Positions 48,478 to 57,764 of a DNA stretch of 64,000 nt are shown piece after piece (position 1 is the stretch's first letter; each line of letters opens with the position of its first letter). The notes beneath the pieces were generated by a model. It saw only the letters and a list, made by a program, of their open reading frames with translations, was not told the DNA's origin and ran no database searches. This DNA is from JACVRM01 sp963755085. Lineage in GTDB: Bacteria; Actinomycetota; Thermoleophilia; Gaiellales; Gaiellaceae. Where the stretch lies: contig CAVWIN010000003.1 in assembly GCA_963755085.1 (NCBI GenBank), positions 1 through 64,000 of the forward strand, given 5' to 3'. A program made the position numbers and the translations under genes.

Positions 48478-51383
48478 GCGCGGCCCACCCGGCACATCGA
48501 CCAGAGCCTGCACCACGACGGGCACTCCCCGCCGCGCGGATCGTGCTGTACGTCGCCGTCGCGGATGCGGCCGGCGAGCGCGCGGGCCGTCTCGCGCGCG
48601 CCCTCGACCTGCGTCCAGAAGGCGTCGTCGTCGACGTAGTCGTTCTTGACGAAGCCAGGCAGGTCCTCGGCCGCGTTCGAGCGCAGCAGGCCACGCGCGC
48701 GGCGGTCGCCGGCGAGCGGCCGGTAGACGCCGCCGAGCGGCTCGAGGCCGATCAGGTCGCGCAGCACCAGCATGTAGAGCGGGATCTGCAGGCGCAGCTC
48801 CTTCTCGATGTCGCGCGCCGAGTGGGCGGTCTTGCCGGCCTTGTAGTCCTGGACGATCGCGCGCGCCGAGAGCGGCTCGACGTCGATGCGGTCGATCTTC
48901 CCGGACAGCGCGAGCCCGTCGCCGAGCTCGAGCCCCGGAGTCGTGGAGCGCTCGTTGCCGAACCCGACCTCGAAGCGGTCCGGGACGAGGCGGCCCTCCC
49001 CCTCCGCCTCGTCCCGGACGAGCGCTTCCAGGTCGCGCGCGAGCCCAGCCTTGAGCTGCCGCCGCTCCAGATCGCTCATCTCCATGCGCACGCCGCCCAC
49101 CGCCTCCTCGAGGCACGCCAGCATGAACGTGACCGCCGTCTCCACGTTCGAGGCGTCGAGCCGGTCGGTGGCGAGCTCCTTCTGGAGGCCGCTGAAGAAG
49201 CGGTAGAGCGCCGAGTGCGCGACGGAGCCGCGCAGCTTGGCGTCCACCTCGGCGTCGATCTGGCGCGGGTCGACGACGCGCTCCATGAGCCAGGCCGAGG
49301 AGCAGTCGGCGAAGCGCTCGAGCTCCGTGACGTTGAAGGTCGTCCGGCTCTTGACCTGCTCGAGCACGAGCGGGTGGCGGAGCAGCGTTCGGCGGCGCTC
49401 GGCGCACAGCGCGCGGTCCAGCCGGCGCTCCCAGCCGTTCGCGCGTGCGAGCGCCTTCGCGTCCGAGCGGGTGTCGTCGGCGGCCGCCAGCGAGGCGACC
49501 GCACGGAGCCGCTCGCGGTCGGTGGGCGCGCCCTCGAGCGGCCACGTAAGCGCGGAGAGCGGGCGACGACGCGTCCAGCGCACGACGTCGTCGCGGTCGA
49601 AGAGCGCGGCGACCTCCTGCCAGAAGGGGCTGGCCTCGCGGGGCGCGCCCTCGTCGGTCGCCGCCTCACGCACGAGGTAGAGGCGGCGCGTCGCGCGCGC
49701 GCACGCGGTGTAGAAGAGGTAGCGGTCGCGGGCGACCGGGTCCGGCCGCTGCAGGCTCGGCCCGACGCGGCGGCGCAGGTCGTCGTCCAGGAACGGCGAG
49801 GCGGGCGGCCGGCGCGGCAGGCTGCCTTCCTCGAGCCCGAGCACGAAGACGACGTCCCAGCGGCGGGTGCGTGCACGCATGAGGTCGACGACCTGGACGC
49901 GGCCCGGGCCGCCGGCCGATCGCGGCCACACCGTGAGCCGCTCGAGCGCGGCGACGACGTCCTCGCGGCCGACCTCCCCGTCGAGCCTGCGCCAGCCGTC
50001 GAGCTCGTCGAGCAGGCGGGCGACCGCCTCGTACGCGCGCAGGTCATCGCGCGACGTCTCGCCGACGGGCGGCCGGTCGAGCCGGTGCGCGCCCTTGAGC
50101 AGCGCGACCGCGGCCTCGCGGACGGCGCCGGCCGGCTCGGTGGCGGCGCGCAGGGCGTCGACCACGGGGAGCCGGGCGCCGCGCAGCACCTCGACCTCGG
50201 CGTCCACGCGCTCGGGCGCGGCGATCCCGCGGCCGCGCAGGCGGCCCTCGACGTAGTCGGCGTGCGGCCTGGTGAGGCCGGAGTACGGCGAGCGGATGTA
50301 GCCGAAGAGCTCGCGCCGGCCGCCGCCCAGCCAGGCGTAGCGGAGCAGCGAGAGCAGCGACTGCCCGTAGGCGGTCTGCGCGAGGCGGAGCGGCGCCTCG
50401 ACGCCGTAGGGGATGCCGAGCGTGCCGAAGGCGGTCTCGAGCGGTGCCCGCAGGCGCTCGACCGACGGGCAGACGACGCCGATGCGCTCCGGCGCCGTGC
50501 CGCCGCGGATGAGCTCGAGGATCTCCTGGCCGACGAGCTCGAGGGAGCCGCGCGGGCCTGCGCCCTCGAAGAAGCGGACGGCGCCCTCGATCGCCGGCGG
50601 CGCGGGCGCCGCGTCGGCGAAGAGCGCGCGCTCGACGTGCGCGATCGCCGGGTGGGCGACCTCCGCCCAGGCGGGCGGCAGCTCCTCGACGCGGCCGCCC
50701 GCGAGGCCGGCCAGGGCGTCGGCCGTGCGGCCGAGCGCCGCGAACGCCGGGCGGCCCGGCTCGTACGGAAGCGAGACGGTGACGTCGCCACGACCGGCCA
50801 GGGCCTCCACGAGCCGCCACTCGGCCGCCGTCAGGTCCTCGAAGCCGTAGGCGAAGACGGGCTGGCCCTGCCAGGCCTCGAGGTCGCCTTCGAGCCGCTC
50901 GACGGCATGTGCGCGGAGCAGGTCGCGGTCCCAGAGCGCGAGCCGGTCGAGCTCGGCCCGGTACGCGGCGTAGAGGCGGCCCAGGTCGCCGTCGAGCTGG
51001 TCGGGCGCGACGAGCGCGGCGCCGAGCTCGCGCACGGCGTCGCGGAGCGCGTCTACGAAGCCCTGCGAGCGGGCGGATGTGCTCAGGCCGTTGAGCGCCG
51101 CCTGCGACGTCGCCCGCCGGAGCAGCAGGGTCTGCTGCACCTCGGTGGCGACCGGCCGCGCGCCGGCGCGGCGCGCGAGGCGGCGGAACAGGTCGTCGAA
51201 CGTGCCGATCGAGCCGCCAACCAGACCGCCGAAACGCGCGACGAGATCGCGCTCGGCACGCTCGACGTCCGACCGGTTCGGCACGATCAGGTACGGATCG
51301 CGATCGATCGCGGCCGCATAGCGCTCCAGCAGCAGCGCGACCTTGCCGGCGTTCGCCGGCCCGACGACCAGCGAGAGGGCCAT
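48474..51383 (-). CDS. AddB-like nuclease subunit (PD-(D/E)XK, probable Fe-S)
   Basis: 969 aa from ATG 51383. An inactive helicase-like N-terminus keeps a P-loop-like GPANAGKVALLLERYAAA. The C-terminal nuclease has SGKIDRIDVEPLSARAIVQD and DYKAGK (active-site Asp and D-x-K). A Cys in ELERFADCSSAWLMERVVD together with CPSWCRLWSMC at the end gives the four-Cys pattern of a 4Fe-4S-clamped nuclease as in AddB. The AddA-like gene follows with a GTGA overlap, so the subunits are made in step. Confidence 0.85.
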   Translation of the reverse strand: MALSLVVGPANAGKVALLLERYAAAIDRDPYLIVPNRSDVERAERDLVARFGGLVGGSIGTFDDLFRRLARRAGARPVATEVQQTLLLRRATSQAALNGLSTSARSQGFVDALRDAVRELGAALVAPDQLDGDLGRLYAAYRAELDRLALWDRDLLRAHAVERLEGDLEAWQGQPVFAYGFEDLTAAEWRLVEALAGRGDVTVSLPYEPGRPAFAALGRTADALAGLAGGRVEELPPAWAEVAHPAIAHVERALFADAAPAPPAIEGAVRFFEGAGPRGSLELVGQEILELIRGGTAPERIGVVCPSVERLRAPLETAFGTLGIPYGVEAPLRLAQTAYGQSLLSLLRYAWLGGGRRELFGYIRSPYSGLTRPHADYVEGRLRGRGIAAPERVDAEVEVLRGARLPVVDALRAATEPAGAVREAAVALLKGAHRLDRPPVGETSRDDLRAYEAVARLLDELDGWRRLDGEVGREDVVAALERLTVWPRSAGGPGRVQVVDLMRARTRRWDVVFVLGLEEGSLPRRPPASPFLDDDLRRRVGPSLQRPDPVARDRYLFYTACARATRRLYLVREAATDEGAPREASPFWQEVAALFDRDDVVRWTRRRPLSALTWPLEGAPTDRERLRAVASLAAADDTRSDAKALARANGWERRLDRALCAERRRTLLRHPLVLEQVKSRTTFNVTELERFADCSSAWLMERVVDPRQIDAEVDAKLRGSVAHSALYRFFSGLQKELATDRLDASNVETAVTFMLACLEEAVGGVRMEMSDLERRQLKAGLARDLEALVRDEAEGEGRLVPDRFEVGFGNERSTTPGLELGDGLALSGKIDRIDVEPLSARAIVQDYKAGKTAHSARDIEKELRLQIPLYMLVLRDLIGLEPLGGVYRPLAGDRRARGLLRSNAAEDLPGFVKNDYVDDDAFWTQVEGARETARALAGRIRDGDVQHDPRGGECPSWCRLWSMCRVGRA

Positions 51384-51460
51384 CTGCCCATCGTACGGAC
51401 GCCTTCGGACGGCACCAGGCCGCCCGGAGCGGCGTCTTCCCAAAGAGCGGGAAAAGCTTC

Positions 51461-52288
51461 CTACGAGGCCTCGGACTCGGCGCGGGCGCGCCGGATCCGC
51501 CACGAGCGAAGCAGGCTGAGGAGCGCCTGCTCCTCCCGGTCGAGCGCGCTGTCACGCGCGCCGACGACGCGCAGGTGACGTGGGCGGAAGTCCTCGGTCG
51601 TGCGCCCGTCCAGGTACTGCTCGATTACCGCCGGGTCACGTAGCCGTTCAGCCGCGCGCCCGTGAGGTTGTACGTCTCGCCCTCCTCGACGTAGCGGAAG
51701 ACGCGCCCGCCGCCGCGCAGCGCGAGCGGCTCCCGGATCGCGTCCGCGAGCTCGGCATCGACGAGCTGCGTGCGCACGAGCACCCGGTGCTTGCCGCGGA
51801 ACAAGAACTTCATGCGGCTACGCGGACGGCGACGTGCCGCTTCGTCAGCGTGGTGATTCCGTATGTGCGTGACTCCCGGGCGTAGCGGTCGGAGCCGACC
51901 CGCAACCAGCCCATGTTGATCGCCGCACGGCGACCGCCGCGACCCACTCCCGCTCGTAGGGGCCGAGCTCCATGTGCTCCGACATGACGGCGCGCAGCTC
52001 GGGCAGCCGCTCGGCGAAGCGAGTCAGCCTGTCGTACTTCTCCTGCTCGCGGACCGCGCGGTAGTCCTCGCGGTACAGGTACTGGCGCCGCCCGGCCGCG
52101 TCGAGCCCGGTCGCCTGGCGGTTGGCCGAGGGGCGCGCCGCGATGCGCACCTCGCGCCAGGCCGGCGGGATGACGAGCGCCTCGATCCGCGCGAGCTTGC
52201 GCGGATCGGTGATCCGCTTCCCGCGGGCGTCGACGTACCGGAAGCGCCCCGGCGACCCCAGCCGCCGCCATCCTCCATGGCGGGCCAT
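51461..52288 (-). pseudogene. DNA topoisomerase IB, decayed
   Basis: Eukaryote-type topoisomerase IB in pieces. The N-terminal frame (from 52288) reads ALVIPPAWREVRIAARPSAN and ATGLDAAGRRQYLYREDYRA. After a frameshift near 51925, WLRVGSDRYARESRTYGITT continues; after another at 51813, FLFRGKHRVLVRTQLVDAEL and RYVEEGETYNLTGARLNGYV. A third frame then gives DPAVIEQYLDGRTTEDFRPR and the end ALLSLLRSWRIRRARAE. The stretch between LNGYV and DPAVIE, which should carry most catalytic residues, is deleted. At least three lesions: clearly dead. Confidence 0.8.
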
Positions 52289-52332
52289 CGAGCCGTTCTA
52301 GCCCGACCGGGTTCCGCGTAATCTGCGCGCCG

Positions 52333-53403
52333 ATGGACGAGACGACGATCGTGGTGCTCGAGGGCGACGAGACCGGGCAGGAGCTGCTCGAGGAGGCGCT
52401 GCGTGCGCTCGACCCTTCCGTCACCGGGATTCCCGTCTCGTTCGAGCGCTTCGACCTGTCGCTCGAGTCGCGTCGAGCGACGGACAACCAGGTCGTCTTC
52501 GAGGCGGCCGCGCGCATCCGCGAGACGGGCCTCGGGCTGAAGGCCGCGACGGTGACGCCGGAAGGCGCCGGCGACGTCGGCTCGCCGAACCGGATCCTGC
52601 GCGAGGAGATCGGCGGCCGCGTGATCATCCGCACCGGCCGGCGCATCCCGGGCGTCGTCCCGCTGGGCGGCGTGCACGCGCCGATCTCGGTCGTGCGCAT
52701 GGCCGTCGGCGACGCGTACGGCGCAAAGGAGTGGCGGGAGGGCTCGGGCGACGACGAGGCCGCGTTCCGCACCGAGCGCATCGAGCGCCGCATCTGCCGC
52801 TCGGTCGCCGAGTTCGCGTTCCGCGAGGCGGAGCGAACCGGCGCGAAGGTGTTCGGGGGGCCGAAGTACACCGTCAGCCCCGTATACGAAGGCCTGCTCA
52901 AGGAGGAGATGGACGCCGCGGCCGAGCGGCACCCGGCGGTGCCCTACGAGCCCCAGCTGATCGACGCGACCTTCGCGCTGCTCCTGCAGACCGAGGGCTC
53001 GCCGATGGTGATCCCGTCGCTCAACCGCGACGGCGACATCCTCTCCGACCTCGTCCTGCCGCTCTTCGGCTCGATCGCCGGCGCGGAGTCACGACTGGTC
53101 GCCTTCGACGACGACTTCGTCCTCCAGGCGGTCGTCGCCGATGCCGCGCATGGCACCGCCCCGTCGCTCCAGGGCAAGGACGTCGCCAACCCGCTGGCGA
53201 TGATCCTGGCCGGCGCGGCGCTGCTCGCCTACGGCGAGGCGGAAGCACAGACCGCCTCACGGGCGCTGCGCGAGAGCGCGCTCGAGGCAGTCGCGGGGGG
53301 CGTTCGCACGGCCGACCTCGGCGGGTATGCCGGCACGACCGAGTTCACGGACGAAGTCATCCGCCGGGCGCGCGCCAAGCTCGACGTCTGGGCCACGCTC
53401 TGA
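52333..53403 (+). CDS. Isocitrate/isopropylmalate dehydrogenase family enzyme
   Basis: 356 aa. Beta-decarboxylating dehydrogenase fold: VVLEGDETGQELLEEALRAL, LKAATVTPEGAGDVGSPNRI, PGVVPLGGVHAPISVVRMAV, VIPSLNRDGDILSDLVLPLF (metal-binding Asp pair), VVADAAHGTAPSLQGKDVAN and NPLAMILAGAALLAYG. The AAHGTAP block is the adenine-binding region. Isocitrate is the most likely substrate; the family cannot be split safely by eye. ATG 52333, monocistronic or with the transhydrogenase genes 74 bp downstream, which would link NADPH supply functions. Confidence 0.85.
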   Translation: MDETTIVVLEGDETGQELLEEALRALDPSVTGIPVSFERFDLSLESRRATDNQVVFEAAARIRETGLGLKAATVTPEGAGDVGSPNRILREEIGGRVIIRTGRRIPGVVPLGGVHAPISVVRMAVGDAYGAKEWREGSGDDEAAFRTERIERRICRSVAEFAFREAERTGAKVFGGPKYTVSPVYEGLLKEEMDAAAERHPAVPYEPQLIDATFALLLQTEGSPMVIPSLNRDGDILSDLVLPLFGSIAGAESRLVAFDDDFVLQAVVADAAHGTAPSLQGKDVANPLAMILAGAALLAYGEAEAQTASRALRESALEAVAGGVRTADLGGYAGTTEFTDEVIRRARAKLDVWATL

Positions 53404-53476
53404 CGCGGAAGAGCCTCACCGGCGCTGCGGGGAAGTACGGGCCGCGTCAGCAGCCGCGATCCATAGAGTCTGGCGC

Positions 53477-54571
53477 GTGAAGGTCGGAGTCCCGAAGGAG
53501 ACGGCGCCGGGCGAGCGCCGCGTGGCGCTCGTGCCGGACGTCGCCGGACGGCTCGTCAAGGCCGGGTCGGAGGTGCTCGTCGAGCGCGGCGCTGGTGACG
53601 CCGCCGGCTACCTCGACGCCGCGTACACGGAGGCCGGAGCGCGGGTCGTCGATGCGGCCGAGATCGACGCGCAGGCCGATGCGATCGTGCGCGTCACGAA
53701 GCCCTCCGCGCCCGAGATCGCGCGGGCCCGCGAGGGGGTCGTCCTGATCGCGTTCCTGCAGCCACTGACCGACCCGGACACGACGCGCCTGCTCGCCGAG
53801 CGCGGCGTCGTCGGCTTCGCGATGGAATCGATCCCGCGCATCACGCGCGCACAGCCGATGGACGCGCTCTCGTCGCAGAGCACGGTCTCCGGCTACAAGG
53901 CGGCGCTGATCGCCGCCGACCATCTGCCGCGCTTCTTCCCGATGCTGATGACCGCGGCCGGCACGGTGCGCCCCGCGAAGGTGCTCGTGCTCGGCGCCGG
54001 TGTCGCCGGGCTGCAGGCGATCGCGACCGCGAACCGGCTCGGCGCGGTGGTGTCCGGTTTCGACGTGCGGCCCGCCGTGCGGGAGCAGGTCGAGAGCCTC
54101 GGCGCGACGTTCCTCGACCTGGGCGTGACCGGCGAGGAGACCGAGGGCGGCTACGCGCGGGAGCTGACGCCCGAGCAGCAGGCGCAGCAGCAGAAGGCGC
54201 TCGAGGAGCGCATCCCCGATTTCGATGCGGTGATCACGACCGCGCTCATCCCCGGCCGCCCCGCCCCGCGGCTGATCCCGGCGGCGGCCGTGCGCGGCAT
54301 GCGCCCGGGGTCCGTCGTCGTCGACCTCGCCGCCGAGGCGGGGGGCAACTGCGAGCTGACGGTGCCAGGCGAGGTCGCGGAGGTCGACGGCGTGACGGTC
54401 GTCGGCCTGCTCAACCTGCCGAGCACGATGGCGACCGACGCCAGCCAGCTCTACGCGCGCAACGTGCTCGCGCTGCTCCAGCACCTCGCCCCGGAGGGCG
54501 AGCTGCAGCTGGACTGGGACGACGAGATCACGGCCGGCGCCTGCGTGACGAACGAGCGGGTGGCCGCCTGA
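53477..54571 (+). CDS. pntA: NAD(P) transhydrogenase subunit alpha, part 1
   Basis: 364 aa from GTG 53477. AlaDH/PNT fold: KVGVPKETAPGERRVALVPD, TVSGYKAALIAADHLPRFFP, LVLGAGVAGLQAIATANRLG (NAD-binding), TALIPGRPAPRLIPAAAVRG and SVVVDLAAEAGGNCELTVPG. Binds NAD(H) on the cytosolic face of the proton-pumping transhydrogenase. Lacks the membrane helices, which are in the next gene (split form). Stop and next start share TGATG. Confidence 0.93.
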   Translation: MKVGVPKETAPGERRVALVPDVAGRLVKAGSEVLVERGAGDAAGYLDAAYTEAGARVVDAAEIDAQADAIVRVTKPSAPEIARAREGVVLIAFLQPLTDPDTTRLLAERGVVGFAMESIPRITRAQPMDALSSQSTVSGYKAALIAADHLPRFFPMLMTAAGTVRPAKVLVLGAGVAGLQAIATANRLGAVVSGFDVRPAVREQVESLGATFLDLGVTGEETEGGYARELTPEQQAQQQKALEERIPDFDAVITTALIPGRPAPRLIPAAAVRGMRPGSVVVDLAAEAGGNCELTVPGEVAEVDGVTVVGLLNLPSTMATDASQLYARNVLALLQHLAPEGELQLDWDDEITAGACVTNERVAA

Positions 54572-54879
54572 TGGAAAGCCAGTTCCTCGTCGAGCTCACC
54601 GTCCTGATCCTCGCGATCTTCGTCGGCCTCGAGGTGATCTCGAAGGTGCCGACGCTGCTGCACACGCCGCTCATGTCCGGCACCAACGCCATCCACGGCA
54701 TCGTCATCGTCGGCGCGATCATCGTCGCCGGCCTCCCCGGCCAGGTCTGGTGGGTGCGGATCATCTCCCTGGCGGCGGTCGCGCTCGGGACGATGAACGT
54801 GGTCGGCGGCTTCGTCGTCACCGACCGGATGCTCGAGATGTTCAAGAAGCGCCCAGGCGAGGACGAGGGCAAGCAATGA
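54571..54879 (+). CDS. NAD(P) transhydrogenase subunit alpha, part 2 (membrane)
   Basis: 102 aa, three to four helices: FLVELTVLILAIFVGLEVIS, SGTNAIHGIVIVGAIIVAGL and RIISLAAVALGTMNVVGGFV, with the conserved VTDRMLEMFKKRP tail. Domain II part of the proton channel. Overlaps both neighbours (TGATG upstream, ATGA downstream). Confidence 0.92.
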   Translation: MESQFLVELTVLILAIFVGLEVISKVPTLLHTPLMSGTNAIHGIVIVGAIIVAGLPGQVWWVRIISLAAVALGTMNVVGGFVVTDRMLEMFKKRPGEDEGKQ

Positions 54880-56270
54880 GCCGCTTGGACGCGATCAACC
54901 TCGCGTACCTCGTCACGATCATCTGCTTCATCCTCGCGCTGCGCTTCCTGTCGAACCCGGCGCGCGCACGCCATGGCAACTGGGTGGGCGCCTTCGGGAT
55001 GGCGGTGGCGATCGTGGCGACGCTCTTCCGGCCGGGGCTGCAGAACATCGGCTGGATCCTGCTCGTGATGGCCGTCTTCGCGCCGGTCGGCTGGTACGCG
55101 GCGCGCGCCGTGAAGATGACGGCGATGCCGCAGATGGTGGCGCTGTTCAACGGCGTCGGCGGCGGGGCGGCCGCGCTGATCGCGTTCGTCGAGTTCCACT
55201 ACGCGGTGCCCGTGCCGGGAAGCCTGAGCGCCAGCGTGTCGGTATCGATCGTGCTGAGCGCGCTGATCGGCTCGATCTCGTTCGCCGGCTCCCTCATCGC
55301 GTTCGCGAAGCTGCAGGAGCTGATCGGCGGGCGGCCCATCACGTACCCGGGCCAGAAGCTCGTCAACGCGCTCGTGATGGCCGGGCTGGTTGCGCTCGGC
55401 ATCGCGATCGTCGCGGGCGCCGAGCAGCAGTGGGTCCTCGGCCTGCTCATCGTCGGCGCGCTCGCCTTCGGCGTGCTCTTCGTCCTCCCCATCGGGGGCG
55501 CCGACATGCCGGTCGTGATCGCGCTCCTGAACGCGTTCACCGGCCTGGCCGCGGCCGCCACCGGCTTCGTCCTCCACGAGAACGTCCTGATCGTGAGCGG
55601 GATGCTCGTCGGCGCGTCCGGGACGCTCCTGACGCTGATGATGGCGCGCGCCATGGGCCGCTCGGTCTCGAACGTCCTGTTCGGCGCCTTCGGCCAGATC
55701 CAGGCGTCGGGTGCGGCCGCGGCGGCCGACGGCGACGGCACCGTCCGCTCGACGACCGCCGACGATGTCGCCGTCATGCTCGCCTACGCGAAGCACGTGA
55801 TCGTCGTCCCGGGCTACGGGCTGGCGGTCGCGCAGGCGCAGCACGACGTCCGCAAGCTCAGCCAGGAGCTCGAGAGCCGAGGCGTCGACGTGAAGTACGC
55901 GATCCACCCGGTGGCCGGCCGCATGCCCGGGCACATGAACGTGCTGCTCGCGGAGGCGAACGTCCCGTACGACGAGCTGTTCGAGATGGACGAGATCAAC
56001 GACGACTTCGACGAGACCGACGTCGCGCTCGTCATCGGCGCCAACGACGTGACGAACCCGGCGGCGCGGAACGACACGGCGAGCCCGATCTACGGCATGC
56101 CGATCCTGAACGTCGACCACGCCAAGAACGTGGTGGTGCTGAAGCGGAGCATGAACCCAGGTTTCGCGGGCATCGACAACCCGCTCTACGTCGACCCGAA
56201 GACGGCCATGCTCTTCGGCGACGCCAAGGACTCCGTCGCCAAGCTCGTCGACGCCGTCAAGGGCCTCTGA
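54876..56270 (+). CDS. pntB: NAD(P) transhydrogenase subunit beta
   Basis: 464 aa from ATG 54876. About eight TM helices in the first 260 residues (e.g. LPQMVALFNGVGGGAAALIA-type loop with MPQMVALFNGVGGGAA), then the NADP-binding domain III: VIVVPGYGLAVAQAQHDVRK, YAIHPVAGRMPGHMNVLLAE, DVALVIGANDVTNPAARND and VVVLKRSMNPGFAGIDNPLY. Couples proton entry to NADPH formation from NADH. Last gene of the pnt operon. Confidence 0.95.
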   Translation: MSRLDAINLAYLVTIICFILALRFLSNPARARHGNWVGAFGMAVAIVATLFRPGLQNIGWILLVMAVFAPVGWYAARAVKMTAMPQMVALFNGVGGGAAALIAFVEFHYAVPVPGSLSASVSVSIVLSALIGSISFAGSLIAFAKLQELIGGRPITYPGQKLVNALVMAGLVALGIAIVAGAEQQWVLGLLIVGALAFGVLFVLPIGGADMPVVIALLNAFTGLAAAATGFVLHENVLIVSGMLVGASGTLLTLMMARAMGRSVSNVLFGAFGQIQASGAAAAADGDGTVRSTTADDVAVMLAYAKHVIVVPGYGLAVAQAQHDVRKLSQELESRGVDVKYAIHPVAGRMPGHMNVLLAEANVPYDELFEMDEINDDFDETDVALVIGANDVTNPAARNDTASPIYGMPILNVDHAKNVVVLKRSMNPGFAGIDNPLYVDPKTAMLFGDAKDSVAKLVDAVKGL

Positions 56271-56401
56271 GCCCCGCCCAGCCGTTCTTTCCGGGCCTGG
56301 CTTCTCGGGACAGGCAGCTCTGGGGCCGGCCGCGGGCCTCCCTCCGGTTTGACCGTATCGACAGAATCCGCACGCGTGGGTGACGTGAGCGAGGAGAAGG
56401 T

Positions 56402-57367
56402 GTGCCGAACGTTCCACTGCTGACCGGGGAGCACGTTCGGGCGGCGGTGTCGCCGTCCGAGGCCGTCGACGTGGTGCGCGACGCGTTCCTGGCCTACGCG
56501 CGCGGCGAGTGGACGATGCCGCCGAAGACCTACGTCGAGGTCTACCCCGCTGGCGACTTCCGCGCCATGCCGGCGCTCGGCGGCGGCTACGCGCTGCTGA
56601 AGTGGGTGACCTCGTTCCCGGGCAACCCCGCGCGTGGGCTGCCGACCGTGACCGGCCTCGTGCTGCTCTCGAGCGCGGAGGACGGGTCGCTGCGCGCCGT
56701 GCTCGACACCGCCGCGGTCACCGCCCGGCGCACCGGGGCGGCGGCCGTGCTCGCCGCCGAGGTGCTGCGGCGGCCGGATGCCGGGCAGGCGACCGTCGTC
56801 GGGGCCGGCGTCAACGGACGTGCCGCGGCGGAGACCTTCGCCGCCCGCGGCCACGACGTGGCGCTCTGGGATGTCGACGCCGACCGGGCCGCCGCCGTCG
56901 CCGCCGAGATCGGCGCGGCCATCGCCGGCAGCCGCGAGGAGGCGCTGGGCGCGGACGTGGTCGTCACGGTGACCCCGGGCCACGACCTGCTGTTCCCCGA
57001 GGGAAGCCTGCGGGCCGGACAGCACGCGAGCCTGATGGGCGCCGACGGCCCCGGCAAGGCGGAGATCGGCGCGGAGGAGCTCGCCCGGGTCGCACAGGGT
57101 GCCGGCGTGCTCGTCGTGGACGAGTGGGAGCAGGCCTCGCACGGCGGCGACACCTCGCACGCGGTCGAGCGCGGGCTGCTCGAACGCGATGCCGTCGCGA
57201 CGCTCGGCGGCATCATCGCCGGCGAGGAGCAGGGCCGCCGCTCGGACGCCGACATCACCGTGTTCGACTCAACGGGCCTCGCGATCCAGGACCTCGCGAT
57301 CGCGATCGCCGCGGTGCGGAAACACGACGCCGGCGAGCTCGCCGGCGTCCAGACGCTCGCTCTCTGA
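56402..57367 (+). CDS. Ornithine cyclodeaminase/mu-crystallin family protein
   Basis: 321 aa from GTG 56402 behind GAGGAGAAG. Substrate domain: WTMPPKTYVEVYPAGDFRAM, YALLKWVTSFPGNPARGLPT (conserved Lys), and RTGAAAVLAAEVLRRPDAGQ. Rossmann domain with ATVVGAGVNGRAAAETFAAR. Relatives include alanine dehydrogenase, cyclodeaminases and opine or ketimine reductases; the exact reaction cannot be read. Next gene 40 bp downstream. Confidence 0.85.
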   Translation: MPNVPLLTGEHVRAAVSPSEAVDVVRDAFLAYARGEWTMPPKTYVEVYPAGDFRAMPALGGGYALLKWVTSFPGNPARGLPTVTGLVLLSSAEDGSLRAVLDTAAVTARRTGAAAVLAAEVLRRPDAGQATVVGAGVNGRAAAETFAARGHDVALWDVDADRAAAVAAEIGAAIAGSREEALGADVVVTVTPGHDLLFPEGSLRAGQHASLMGADGPGKAEIGAEELARVAQGAGVLVVDEWEQASHGGDTSHAVERGLLERDAVATLGGIIAGEEQGRRSDADITVFDSTGLAIQDLAIAIAAVRKHDAGELAGVQTLAL

Positions 57368-57407
57368 CCCCTCGCTAAGGTCCCGCGACCCGACCGAGGA
57401 GGAGCAG

Positions 57408-57764
57408 ATGCAGCCGAAGCTGGTGCACATCGAGCTGCCCGCGAAGGACACCGAACGGGCCCGCACCTTCTGGGGCCGGCTCGCCGGCTGGGAGTTCCAG
57501 GGCTGGGAGGGCGGCCCCGAGTACTGGATGTTCCAGGGCGAGCCCGGCGGCGCGATCTACCCGACCGACGGCGACGTCAACGGGCCGCTCGTCTACTTCG
57601 GAAGCGACGACATCGACGCCGACATCGCTGCCGTCCGCGAGCTCGGTGGCCAGGCCGAGGACAAGCAGCCGATCCCCGGCGTCGGCTGGTTCGCACGCTG
57701 CGACGACACCGAGGGCAACCACTTCTCGCTCTTCCAGAGCGACGAGTCCGTCCCGGCCGGCTAG
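57408..57764 (+). CDS. VOC (glyoxalase/bleomycin-resistance) family protein
   Basis: 118 aa single VOC module: LVHIELPAKDTERARTFWGR, YWMFQGEPGGAIYPTDGD, LVYFGSDDIDADIAAVRELG, PGVGWFARCDDTEGNHFSLF. The His and Glu typical of metal sites are present at HIEL and in the NHFSLF region. Ribosome site GAGGAGGAG. Substrate unknown. Converges with the oxidase gene, overlapping 4 nt. Confidence 0.85.
   Translation: MQPKLVHIELPAKDTERARTFWGRLAGWEFQGWEGGPEYWMFQGEPGGAIYPTDGDVNGPLVYFGSDDIDADIAAVRELGGQAEDKQPIPGVGWFARCDDTEGNHFSLFQSDESVPAG

Noticed and set aside
48543..51578. 1011-aa plus-strand ORF
   Set aside because: Antisense shadow of the AddB-like gene, repetitive Ala/Arg/Glu composition, no domain.
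54528..56417. 629-aa minus-strand ORF rich in Asp/Arg/His
   Set aside because: Shadow of the pnt genes in a GC-rich genome; low-complexity composition.
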